From Circinella minor (lineage: Eukaryota; Mucoromycota; Mucoromycetes; Mucorales; Lichtheimiaceae), in the NCBI GenBank assembly GCA_016758965.1, contig JAEPRB010000095.1:1-64000 (forward strand): a DNA stretch of 64,000 nt. Reading direction: 5' to 3'. Shown piece after piece: positions 35,543-46,688 of the stretch. The position numbers and the translations under genes were made by a program. Numbering within the stretch: position 1 is the first letter of the stretch; the number at the start of each line of letters is the position of its first letter. The notes beneath the pieces were generated by a model. It worked only from the letters and a program-made list of their open reading frames with translations. It ran no database searches and was not told where the DNA came from.

Positions 35543-35634
35543 GGGTTGATGAAATATGTTACAAAAAATTAGACGAGGTGGGCTACAAGTTACTAAAGTA
35601 CCCTATTAATTTTGTAGCCCATGTAGTAATCCTC
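35543..35634 (-). repeat. Right terminal inverted repeat
   Basis: Reverse complement of the left repeat over its whole 92 bp apart from a few substitutions and the absence of the left-end duplications. Confidence 0.65.
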
Positions 35635-36055
35635 AATACTAATGTATATGGAGTTACAGAAGAGTGTACTGATAGTCTATTTTCAACGAATGCTGAAGTC
35701 AGGTGTTACCAGAAAGACTCTGTTGCTGATTATGATAAATTGGACTGCGGTGCTGTCAAGAAACAAAGATAAATATATACACTATTTTGTACCAGATAAT
35801 AAAGAACATATGGATAAAATATTTATTACGTAGGGGTAATTTATGTAATGGTGGATGAAGAACCTTTTGTAACTTATGCCGCGAACTTGCCTAAGCCGCC
35901 TCTTGTGACAGCATATTCTCTGCCAAAACTGAATATGGAATTTTTGGGTAGCTTGCGCTGAGTTTTTACCAAATCTGTTGCCTGAAGCTTTTTTTTTTAT
36001 TTCGGTGGAGGAACTTTTTTTTTTGCATATTCTTTCCTACAAATAATTCATCACA
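35635..36055. other. Intergenic / NOP2 5' region
   Basis: Short open frames (about 35642-35833 and a 37-codon frame from 35848) are coding-like in places but lack splice support. They could be remnants or upstream frames in the NOP2 leader. Confidence 0.4.
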
Positions 36056-38171
36056 ATGGGTCGACGACAACGTAATAAACAAGGACCTCCTGCCGCTTTG
36101 GACGGATCGCCAAAAAGACAACAAAAGAATGGTGCTAAAAATAAGAAAAATGATAAACGAAAGCGAGATCAACCCGATAGTGGCCTAGCAACTACAAAGA
36201 AACAAAAAGTTGTTCAAAAGAAAAAAGAAGTAATTGAAGAAAGTGAAGAAGATAGTGGACCCGAATTTTTGGGTGAATTGAATGGCGACGCTAGTGACGG
36301 TGACGATCTTTGGGATAATGCTGAACCTGCTACCGACGATGAAGACGAAGAATTACTTGACGATGAGTTTGATCTTGAAGGAGGAGATGCTGCTGATATT
36401 TTCCCAAAGGCTGATACCAATTTCCTTGGTTCTGATTCTGAACAAGAAGAAGACGAGGAAGAAGGAGATGACGAAGATATGAGCGATGATGATGATCATA
36501 TTGGAGAGGTAAATAATTTAAATAGAATTTCAGAAAAAGGTGGTGATCGGATTACTTTATTAGGAAAGGAGATATTGATTAATTCTTGTCCTATTTCATA
36601 TGTTAGTTTGAAGGGTTAGATGAACGAAAATCGCGTAAGATTGAAGCACGTAAAGCACGAATTGCTGCTGAAGCTGAAGCTGAATTGATGGATGCAGCTA
36701 TGCAAACAAATATTGCCGAAGAAGGCGAACGATTCCAGCTTCCTGAAGGTGAAGAAGATGAGCTTACAGCAGATGTAACATTAGTCAACCAACGAATTCA
36801 AGAAATTGTTAACGTATTGAACAACTTTAAGACTATGCGTGACCCCAGCAAGTAAGCTATGAGAGAATGAAGAAAAAGAGTGATTTAGGGAAATTTTTGG
36901 ACCGATAATTAATAATTTTATATTTATTAAATAGGTCACGTCAAGACTATATCGATCGTTTGATAAAGGATATCGCATACTACTACGGCTATTCCGAATT
37001 TTTGGCTGAAAAGTTATTTAACTTATTTTCGGTATCGGAAGCTATTGAATTTTTCGAAGCTAACGAAGTTCCTCGACCCGTTACCATCCGTACCAACACA
37101 CTTCGAACTCGTCGTCGTGATCTTGCACAAGCTTTAATCAGTCGTGGTGTCAATCTCGATCCTATTGGCAAATGGAGTAAGGTTGGTTTGCAAGTATTCG
37201 ATTCTCAAGTACCTATTGGTGCTACACCTGAATATCTTTCTGGTCACTATATTTTACAAGCAGCATCTTCATTCTTGCCCGTTATGGCTTTGGCACCTCA
37301 AGAAAATGAACGTGTACTCGATATGGCCTCTGCTCCCGGTGGTAAAACTACCTATATCGCAGCCTTACAAAAGAACACCGGTATGGTTTTCGCCAATGAT
37401 TTCAATAAGGACCGTTTGAAGAGTTTGACTGCTAATATTCATCGTTTGGGCGTCAAGAATGCTGTTGTATGTAATTATGATGGTCGTGAATTCCCCAAGG
37501 TTATTGGTGGTTTCGATCGTGTCTTGCTCGATGCTCCTTGTTCTGGTACTGGCGTTATCTCTAAGGATGCTAGTGTCAAATTAAATAAGACCGAAAAAGA
37601 TTTCATTGATATTCCATTCTTACAAAAGCAGCTTATTTTGAGTGCCATTGATTCTGTGGATGCCAAGTCTAAGACCGGTGCTTATATCGTTTATTCTACT
37701 TGTTCGGTTATTGTGGAAGAAAATGAAGCCGTAGTCAACTATGCACTTAAAAAGCGACCGAATGTCAAGTTGGTTAAAACTGGTTTGGATTTTGGTCGTG
37801 AAGGTTTTACATCGTTCCGCGGGCAATCATTCCATCCAAGTGTCAAGTTAACTCGCCGATTCTATCCTCATGTGCATAACATGGATGGTTTCTATGTTGC
37901 CAAGTTTAAGAAACTTAGTAACAAGTTCGATTCTTCAAAGGATGGTGAATCTAGCAACAAGAAGCAAGGCAAGGATTCAAAGAATGATAAGCAAGAGGAA
38001 GAGATCAAATTTGATGACGAAGAGGATGCCAAATATATTGAAGGTAAGAAATCTTAAGTTAGATATGTATACGTATGAAAAGAATGTTCTATAATTTTAC
38101 TAACTCATTATTGTATCTACTTTATCATAGAATCTAAGTCAAAGCAACGCAAGAAGAAATCCAGAAAGTAA
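36056..38171 (+). CDS. NOP2: 25S rRNA (cytosine-C5)-methyltransferase NOP2
   Basis: Four exons (36056-36508, 36607-36851, 36935-38043, 38131-38171) give 615 aa. It methylates a cytosine in large-subunit rRNA and is required for 60S assembly in the nucleolus. The N-terminus is basic then strongly acidic ([17 protein letters not shown]), typical of nucleolar factors. The NOL1/NOP2/Sun domain covers about residues 230-520: [20 protein letters not shown] motif [23 protein letters not shown] with the motif IV cysteine, and YSTCSV with the motif VI catalytic cysteine. The lysine-rich tail ends QRKKKSRK, encoded by a tiny last exon. Codon usage is C-rich, as for DBP3. Confidence 0.95.
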
Positions 38172-38451
38172 ACAAAAAACTACATAAAATTTCTCTCCCT
38201 TTAACTATCTTTTTCGCTCTATTTTCCCCTCATTCCTTTTACAGGCATGCATAATTCATCATACATTGCACAACCCACACAACACAAAAAAAAACTAATA
38301 CTTTATAAGAGTATTAGCTTAGGCTATAGTAAACACATGTATTTCTTGATTTAAACCCCATATTATTATTATTATTATTATTATTGTACACATTCGGTAG
38401 ATCTGCATTCATTAAATCACATTTTTTTTCTTCAATCATTTATACATTGTT
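38172..38451. other. Convergent intergenic with small hairpin
   Basis: Holds the perfect inverted repeat CTAATACT / AGTATTAG (38295-38302 and 38310-38317), about 125 bp after the NOP2 stop, and an (ATT)n tract near 38362-38385. It may mark the 3' end region of NOP2. Confidence 0.45.
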
Positions 38452-38717
38452 TTAACTTGATCTTTTATCATCACTATATACATTTGAATTGGTAAATACA
38501 AATAAATTTGTATTTAAACTAGGATAAGTGACATTCTTGCGCTTCACCTTTGTATCACTGGGTTCAAAATCAGTATCTGAAGAGATCTAGAAATCACTCT
38601 CTTTTTTTTTGAGGATCAAAGGTCAGCAAACTAATGTTATTGGTTATTGATTGGCGTTTCTGATTCTACCCACAGCCAAGTGGATGATATATCGTCGATC
38701 GAATCAATTCTTGCCAT
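38452..38717 (-). CDS. Possible small two-exon gene, 60 aa
   Basis: Exon 1 (38717-38670) encodes MARIDSIDDISSTWLW. The intron GTAGAATCAG...TTTCTAG is about 83 nt and contains a TTTGCTGAC branch-point-like motif. Exon 2 (38586-38452) continues in phase with ISSDTDFEPSDTKVKRKN and ends in TAA. Splice sites, branch point and phase agree, which is more than chance usually gives, but the protein has no recognised family. It may also be the 5' end of a decayed gene. Confidence 0.35.
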
Positions 38718-40456
38718 TTTATTTCAAAAAGCTTAAAGATAGACTATTTACCATGACCAGACTTTCGTTATGCGCATAAACTACCAAACAAGGTAAGGTA
38801 CGATCAAAGAAATATATATTTGGAAGGAGCGGAACAGGTCTTTTATAGGTTGGAATAATATGTGTAATCGTATACAGCGAAATTAACTAAATTCAATTTA
38901 TTTTTGATAGACATTTTTCTCTTGTATTTCTACTGCAATAGGAATGCATTTAGTGGTAAGGTGATATGGTATAGATAGTAACCAGTGAGGGGTCCCATAA
39001 CATTACTATATGTCACTACTACTATCGTCAACAGTATCATTTTTTTGTTATAATTTCACCACGTCACCAGAATAACAAACTATTTAATGTATTATGTACG
39101 TGGAGATGGCTTTCATGATTCAATATGTTAGAATCTTGATAGATTATGGTTTTTATTTTTTAAAAGGGATATGAACAATCAAGATAGGCGAACTTGGTAA
39201 ATATACGAAAACAAGCAACAAGAAAAACATCGAGTTGTTGAGACAGTTAATTCATATATACGTGCAGAAATACTGGGCGAATAAATTTACCAATACTCCA
39301 GAAAAAAAATGACCGAACTGCTTTTCTTGTATATGATACATACATGCAAATACGAGCATTCAGTATTCACCAAGGCATAATAAATATTTAGTAATAGTAA
39401 GTCGTATAAAGTTGGAGAAATAAAGTAATCACTATTATTTTGTTAGTACCATCATGATTTAAAATTGTAAAACTGCTACAACGTCAATAACAGCTGCTAC
39501 ATCCCACCACAGCGTTTGTAAAAAAAGACAAAATAACAATAAAAAGTTTATTCCACTTTGAGCTGGTCATATATATTTTCATCTGACTTATATTTAAACG
39601 ATATCACAGAAAGACAATTAATCAAGCTATCTACTGCATACTTATCATAGATGTTATACTGTACATCTGTATGTAGAAGAGATAGACATAAGAAGTAAAT
39701 AAATGTTTTATAAAATTAGGCTGTTTGTATACTTTACAGCAAAAAAGCAACCAAGCTTTCTATTCTCACAGAGGAGGCCCGTGCAGTATATATTTTTTAG
39801 ATAAGTAGTTTGTAGAAATAAATTATTGTTTTTTATATTTGCAATGAGAGTTTTTCATAAACCAATAATGCGTAAAGGATGAACAGTTTAAGAATAGCCA
39901 TTAATTATTGTACGTTGGCAACGTATAATAATTTCTGTACATAAGTCTTTGACTTTTTTCCACATTTGTATAAACTGCATTTTGAATTTTTACAATAAAG
40001 TTTTATGTCAGCCTTCTTATGGGCTATTTTCAAAATTATTAATTATATTAAAGTAACATTAACATTTAAGTATCTATTACTGTATGTATGATCCTCTGAA
40101 ACAAAAATTTCGCGAAGAGAAGAGGATTAAATATCTCTCACTTACTAAATAGCACGACATTGTCAATGAAGCGGGAAATAATAATGCGAAGAGAGCTTAC
40201 TTGCGTATGGGAACATAAATTTTAGTTATTAGTCGTTTTGTGTGGGAAAGAAAATCAACTAATAATATGAACTCTAATACACAGTTCTCACCTATGACTT
40301 CTTATGTAACAATCTTTACTTCAAAAGAAAAAAGTTGTGATTCCCGCTTCTTCTTCCTTTTTTTCTCACTCTTACTTGTAAAATCTGTTTTTACAGCGAT
40401 AACAACAACGACAGCAAGCAAAAACTTATTTTTTTTTAAAAGAGACCTGTATAAAA
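38718..40456. other. Intergenic, nothing recognised
   Basis: About 1.7 kb of AT-rich sequence. No coding exon, tRNA or structured repeat was found. The last about 150 bp are pyrimidine-rich and serve as the leader of the cyclase-family gene. Confidence 0.5.
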
Positions 40457-42003
40457 ATGATCAAATTACCTTTGTATGATGAACTTCCGATTAATCCAAA
40501 GTATCCCCCAAGAACAGCTTGGGGTGTTTGGGGAGAAGGTTTGAGTTTTTTTTTTCCTTTTTTTATTATTTCTTTAGGTACATAGTGTTTTTTGTCAAGA
40601 TACGTATAATGCAATTAACTCGAAGTTATACATAAACATATAGATGATAACCTTGGGACTCTGAACAACTTAACTGAAGAACGTGTTGCCAAGGTATATA
40701 CACACAATATTAAGCATCCATATAATGATAATACAGGGTATAGATAATATATATACCTCTAAATTGAAATGGATAAAGTTAATCGGGTTATTATTGTCAA
40801 TTTATATAGGCCTCCCAAACATGTGTTCGAAAGGGTGCTTGCTTTTCCTTGAATTGGAATTTGGAAAGCCCTGTATGTACATATATACTTATACTAATGA
40901 TTATTATAGTTTCATTGCATAAAAAAATTCAGATTCACTTCATCACTGCATTATTAATAGTATATTATTTTATAACAATAATAATATGTTTTTTATTCAG
41001 AATCCACCTCTTTTTAATCGTTCAAGAATCAATCATCAAATTCGTGATCGTACGGGTGAAGGTAAACGTTTTGATGATGTATATCATGATTTCAACACTC
41101 AAACATCGTCACAATGGGACGGTCTTCGACATGTCTGTCATAAGGATTCGAGTATCTTTTACAACAATGTACCGGTCTCAGATATCACACCTGGTCCCGA
41201 TGCCAATGATCGTCTTGGTATTCATTATATGGCCCGCCGTGGTATTGCTGGTCGCGCTGTGTTATTGGATTATGGTCGATGGGCTGAAAAACAAGGCAAA
41301 AAAATTAATCCTTTGACACGCTATGAATATACTGTAAATGAATTAGAACAAGTGGCCAAAGAACAAGGAGTTACTTTTGAACATGGTGATATTTTACTAG
41401 TTAGAACAGGTTGGATGAGTACTTACATGAAAGAGGGTGATAAGCTTCCCAAATTGATGGATCTTTCAAAACCAGAATGTATTGGTATCAAAGCATGCGA
41501 AGAAACGTATCGCTGGATTTGGAATAACCATTTTTCAGCAGTTGCTTCCGATGCCGTAGCATTTGAAGCATATCCTGTTTTGGACTGGCGAGATTCGTGT
41601 CGTAAGTTTATTCTTTTATATTCATTTACCAATATTATTCTATAACCAAAAAATATTTGGATAATGATAATAATAATAATAATAATAATAATAATTTAAC
41701 TATTTCGCATAATATAATAGATTCACAGTTCCTTGGTGCTTTCGGATGCCCAATTGTAAGTCTATGATGGTTTTTAGTATTTAAGAAGTAGTATGATATG
41801 TTTAATAACTCGAGCTTATTCTCTCTTTTCTTTTCTTTTTTTTAAAAAAAACCTGCATATATAAATAGGGTGAAATGTTTTATCTCGAAGAATTAGCCGA
41901 AGATTCAGCCAAAGATGGTCGATATGAATATTTGTTTACGAGTGCACCGCTCAACAAATATCAAGGAGTAGCAACCCCACCTAATGCTATCTGCTTAAAG
42001 TAA
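40457..42003 (+). CDS. Cyclase-family metal-dependent hydrolase (kynurenine formamidase-like fold)
   Basis: Six exons (40457-40538, 40644-40693, 40810-40872, 41001-41601, 41721-41755, 41869-42003) give 321 aa. The protein begins MIKLPLYDELPINPKYPPRT and has WGVWGEDDNLGTLNNLT, the usual opening of fungal cyclase-family members. The metal site area is SSQWDGLRHVCHKD, where the family has an HxGTHxDxPxH motif in bacterial kynurenine formamidases and a QWDGxxH variant in fungal members. ILLVRTGW and SDAVAFEAYP are further conserved segments. Substrate is unknown; amide or lactone hydrolysis is likely from the fold. Exon 5 is only 35 nt. Confidence 0.85.
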
Positions 42004-42525
42004 TAAAGTAGTTTCATATTTTAATGGATTGGAAAAAAATGCTCTACTAAAAAAAACATTATCATTTCCACTTTCTTGTTGCTGTGAGAAGTATACTATA
42101 CATATTGTCTTGGTGGGGAGAAAATGTAGGAGAAATCTTATACATTCAGCTGTAATTGTATATTTTTGTTCTGGTATTATCTTTCGGAGCATAGAGCACA
42201 AAAAGGTCAGAGCGTGAGTTAAAAAAAAAACCAGAAATTGCTATAAAAAAATTATATATTTAACATATTAAACATATTTTGTTACTGTGAAATCGCATAA
42301 TAAAGTTAAATAAAAATAAAAATGAAAATAAAGGAAGGAAGCTAGTTGGTAACTTCATAGTTTTGTAATAATTGGATTGTTGTGCGTTTTCAATGCAGTA
42401 AAAAGAAAAAGGGGAAGTAATATCGGGCCGACCCGTATAATCATTTCTTTGAAACAATCACTAAAAGAAGAAAAAAAAATTAGGTTATTTCTTTTTCTTT
42501 TTTGTTTGTTTCTCTAAGCTTTCAA
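42004..42525. other. Intergenic / promoter of Zn2Cys6 regulator 1
   Basis: A-rich sequence followed by a T-rich pyrimidine leader. No coding exon seen. Confidence 0.5.
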
Positions 42526-43128
42526 ATGAATCCTCATACGGCACATGGTCCTTATAATATACAACCGACTCATTCACAACAAACAAATGGGTTCCAATCG
42601 TCATTGCATCAACGAGAACAACAACAACAAGCGCCTTCAAGCCAACAACAATCTACAGTACCGTTAATCTTACCTGCCAAAAACAGCACAGAAAATAGCG
42701 ATCGAAATAGTGCTGACATGCCTCGACCTAAGCGTAGTCGAGCCAAACGAAGCTGCGATCTTTGTCGAAAACGTAAAACGAAATGTAACGCTGACGTAGC
42801 AAATCCATGTCACACCTGCCAAAACGCTGGAGTGCAGTGTCAATTCCTCGTGGAACAAAAGAAACGAGGCCCGAACGCACGGAATTATATTGGAGCATTA
42901 GAAAATCGGTTAAAACGTTTGGAAGGATTATTACAGAAAGTACAAAGTTTAGATGGACAACAACAAAACACAAAAAGTGTTCAAAAGTATCCATTATCAT
43001 CTCCATCTGTACTAGAAACAACCGCGCTATCAAATAGTGATAAAGCAACGGGAAAAAAAGACCAATCACGGCAACAAGCAGATACTACATCTCATGATAC
43101 TAATAGTTCAGCATCGAATGAAGACGAC

Positions 43129-43162
<34 letters not shown>

Positions 43163-46100
43163 GTGTACATAGTGATATAGATGGAGCTATTCATGAATCC
43201 ACAGTGAACAATTCACAGAGAGGCACAGCACCATCAATTCACCATATTTGTGAAGGAGTAGCAGCACAGAAAGCAGTCGAGCCGACGAACACGGAAGTGT
43301 GTAATGAAATGGGATCCGTGGATCCATCGTTAGAACTTGTCGAATACTTCAATCAACTACAGTTGACGGATTATGAACGAACACGATATATTGGTGGAAG
43401 CGCAGGTTACCATATGATTGATCAACATTTATTTAAGCGGAATTCGCGGCATCGTATCCGATCTCATCCAAATTGGGTTATTCAAAAAGTCAATGATGAT
43501 GATACGGAACATGTGATTATTAAAGCCGAAGAAATGAGGGAGAAACCCCAAGTTATTACTGGAAAACATACATTATTACGATTCAGTGTATTACAAGATA
43601 TTCCATCATTAACACCAGAATTGGTGGATTGTATGATTCATGCGTAAGTATTTTCCCTACTACTTTATTTAAAAAGATGTGGCTTTATATGTATATGAGT
43701 TATCTAACCATTGGCTGATTTTTAATTAGTTACTTTAATCATATCCATCCTCATTGTCCAATCGTCAACAAAATATCATTTATCGAACAATATTATTTTC
43801 AAAACCCCCATGCACCTGACGAATATTTATTGTATGCAATATGTGCTGTATCAACATTATTTTTATCCATGGAAGATGATCTTGTCACTGGAACGACCAT
43901 TTCTCGAGAAACCGTGGTTGCAGTTCGCAGTATTTTACGTGAAAAGGCAAACAAGATTCTTGAAGTTGTATACAAACGATCACAGATATCGACAGTTCAA
44001 ACGCTTATTTTATTATCCATGTTTGTATCCATGGCAGGAGATGATGACGATGATTCAGTTCATTGGTAAGTGCTGTTTGTCATAATAATTGTACTGGTGT
44101 AAATGACAAAGTAATTGACAACATTTGTGAATTATTCGATTCTTATTTTTTTCACGGATTTTTTTTATTGATATTCAAAGGTTTATCACTGGAACAGTAA
44201 GTTAAAAAAAAAGAATTATTCAGAAGACGAAAGGACATAGAATAAAGTTATATTAATGTTTTATGGAACTTTACAAAAAAAAAGGCTATTCGTATGGCAC
44301 AAGATCTTGGATTACATCGTAGTTCTACACGGTGGTTATTACCCGAAAATGAAATTGAATTAAGGCGACGAATATGGTACGCGGTGTATATCATGGACAA
44401 ATGGATAGCAGCAGAACTTGGTCGACCTGTTGCTATTTTGGATGAAGAATTTGATGTGGAGTTGCCAACTGTCTATGAGATTACATCATTATACCATTCG
44501 GAATCCAGAGAAGCTGAAGTAAGACATATGAAACCAGCTCTTCTATTGGATGCAGAAGCAGCATTGAATGAAAATCGACCGGTTTATGCAGCATTTTTAC
44601 ATATGATATCTCTTGGACGGACGTTAGGTCAGGTGCTAGTTTCTTTATATTCTCCCAAAATGCAATATGCAGCACGGCGCAACATTTACCTTGTAGATAC
44701 GTTGAATATGGCGCTTACGAAGTGGAAAATGTCGATTCCGCCTGATCTTCAGTGCGAAGACAATAAACCAGATAAAGCATTTCCTAATGGAGGTAGGAGA
44801 AAATTGACAAACATATCATTTGTGAAAGTATGAAACGGCTGTAGATATGTTTACAAAGATAGAAATGAATAACTAATGTGCTTGATATGATGTATTAGGT
44901 ATGATGCATATTTTTTATAATTGTGTTCTTCTCCTTTTGCATCGTCCATTTATTACTGATCACGACGCACCCAATATCAACAATGCATTACAAGCACTAA
45001 GTACATGTACAGCAGCAGCAATCAACATTATTGATACTGTCGAGGCGCTGGAAAGTATGGGTGTTATTTGTATGCCTTGGTGTATAATTGGATAGTAGGT
45101 TTTTTTTTAAAAAAAAAAGCATTTTATCACGTAGTGACTGAAAAGATTGTATCCAAGCTTAACAACTTTATTATATAACTTATTAGTGCGACATTCCAAG
45201 CAGCTATCGTTTTTCTTTTCAACGCAAGAAGTGATAATGAATATATTCGCCGTCAAGGGGCCAAAAACTTGATGCGATGTGCATGGGCATACCATAAGGA
45301 CGAATGTATGAGTAAAAGTCGAACTTCCAAGGTATTATGCCAACTCACTCGACGATTTAGCGTACCCATCGTTGCAGAAGAAGAGAATAGAGAAAAAGAA
45401 TTATCGAAGAATAAACATATGCCCTCGAATCGTTCAATGCGAAAACGTGATTATGAAGGAGATATCTCGTCACGCTGGTCTAGTCCTGATAAGCAGCCAA
45501 GAACAGCATCGCTACTTGGCAATACGAGTGAAGAAGCTATTTATTTTATATCTCTTCCCCGCGAAATTGGTGCTGACTCTTCAAATAGGTCGTCCATATC
45601 ACCAGGAGAAGACAAACAATATGGTAATAATAGTAATCCTGTGATACCACGAAATATTACAGCAAAGAAGATGCCTACAGTGGTAGACCCTTCTTGTGTA
45701 GAAGGAACTACAGAAGATTCACTTATGGAAATGTTTTATCCAACAACATATCCAACTGCTGCAAAGAATTCATCGTCAGTATCAGCGCCACAACAACAAC
45801 AACAGCAACAACAGCAACAGCCAGTAACTGAACCTACGGTAAACGCTACCATTACACCTAGAGACCATATCAACAGCAATGGTAGCCGGCCAAACAGTGA
45901 GTTGCTTACTCCATGTGATATGCAAGGACTATCATCGTTACCGACGGGACAAGATCAACAGAATGTTCACCAACAACCTTATGATATACCAGTGTCAATA
46001 ATCATTCCAAACAATACTATACATCATCAAGAACAAAATCAATTTAATTTCGTGGACTCACTTCTTACAGTAGAACAACAACAACAGCCTCAACTACAAT

Positions 46101-46288
46101 CACAATCACAATCACAAGAAGATATAAACGCACAGTTTACAACATCGATATTAAACCATCCAGATGATGGAAACTTTGACCTAGCGAGTTTAAGCTCCGA
46201 CGTTCCAATGTGGAATTTACCTAGTGGTGTAACTTGGAGTGAATGGGACTCATTATTAAACGATTCTTCACAAGGAACACAACAATAA
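42526..46288 (+). CDS. Zn2Cys6 fungal-specific transcription factor (regulator 1)
   Basis: Six exons (42526-43643, 43730-44065, 44181-44196, 44285-44792, 44899-45094, 45187-46288) give 1091 aa. The DNA-binding cluster has cysteines at 77, 80, 87, 95, 98 and 105 (C-x2-C-x6-C-x7-C-x2-C-x6-C), with basic RKRKTK and then a coiled-coil linker ALENRLKRLEGLLQKVQ. An aspartate run encoded by (GAT)n lies at about 43125-43160. The fungal transcription factor domain spans about residues 370-750, with EQYYFQNPHAPDEYLLYAIC, then SQISTVQTLILLSMF, then AQDLGLHRSSTRW. The C-terminus is Gln/Asn-rich, probably activating. Exon 3 is a 16-nt micro-exon. Paralogue of the gene at 54470. Target genes unknown. Confidence 0.9.
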
Positions 46289-46688
46289 AAACAACAATAG
46301 TGTAATTAATAACGTTAATTAGACATAGTAGAATAGATTATATATAACAATATAGTAATAATATATTTAACTTCTTTTTTTCTTTCTATTATTAATTAAA
46401 GAAAAGGAAAAGAACAAATAAGACTGAAAAAATATATGGATGTAAATTGGTTATCTATTTTCTTTAAGAAAAAAAAACTTGTACAACTTTAAAAATAAAT
46501 AAAACAAAAAAACACAAATAGAAATAGAAAAAAATGTATACAAGCTAAATAACAAAGTAGGAGAGAAAAATTATTACGGTTGGTGGGGTAAGAGAGAAAA
46601 GAAAACAAGTGATTATAAAGGGGAGCAACTAAAAAGTGAATAGATAAGAGGGTGAAAATAATTAAGTGTGAGAAAAAAAAATTTTTTA
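46289..46688. other. Convergent 3' intergenic region
   Basis: A-rich sequence between the stops of regulator 1 and LCB2. Nothing else seen. Confidence 0.5.

Larger units (their letters stand above)
33864..35634. mobile_element. Non-autonomous element with long terminal inverted repeats
   Basis: The two ends are inverted copies of each other. The left repeat is 33864-34020 and the right repeat 35543-35634. Both begin GAGGAT(G/T)ACTACATGGG and contain an identical 45-bp core (33905-33949 and 35579-35623). Within each core the 10-bp arms TGGGCTACAA and TTGTAGCCCA form a hairpin. The left repeat is longer because two sub-motifs (CATGGGCTACAAAA and ACCTCGTCTA-like) are duplicated. The 1.5-kb interior has no transposase frame. 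A flanking target duplication is not evident. This looks like a MITE-like or deletion-derivative DNA transposon. Confidence 0.65.

Noticed and set aside
35578..35961. Short overlapping frames next to the right inverted repeat and before NOP2
   Set aside because: Two frames compete over the same bases and no splice sites link them to a gene; possibly remnants.
36509..36619. Open extension of NOP2 exon 1 into the first intron
   Set aside because: GTAAAT...GTTAG splicing joins exons in phase and restores the family sequence; the extension is intron read-through.
38560..38600. Possible tRNA T-loop (GGGTTCAAAATC)
   Set aside because: No matching A box, acceptor stem or anticodon arm at the right distance; it falls in the candidate small gene.
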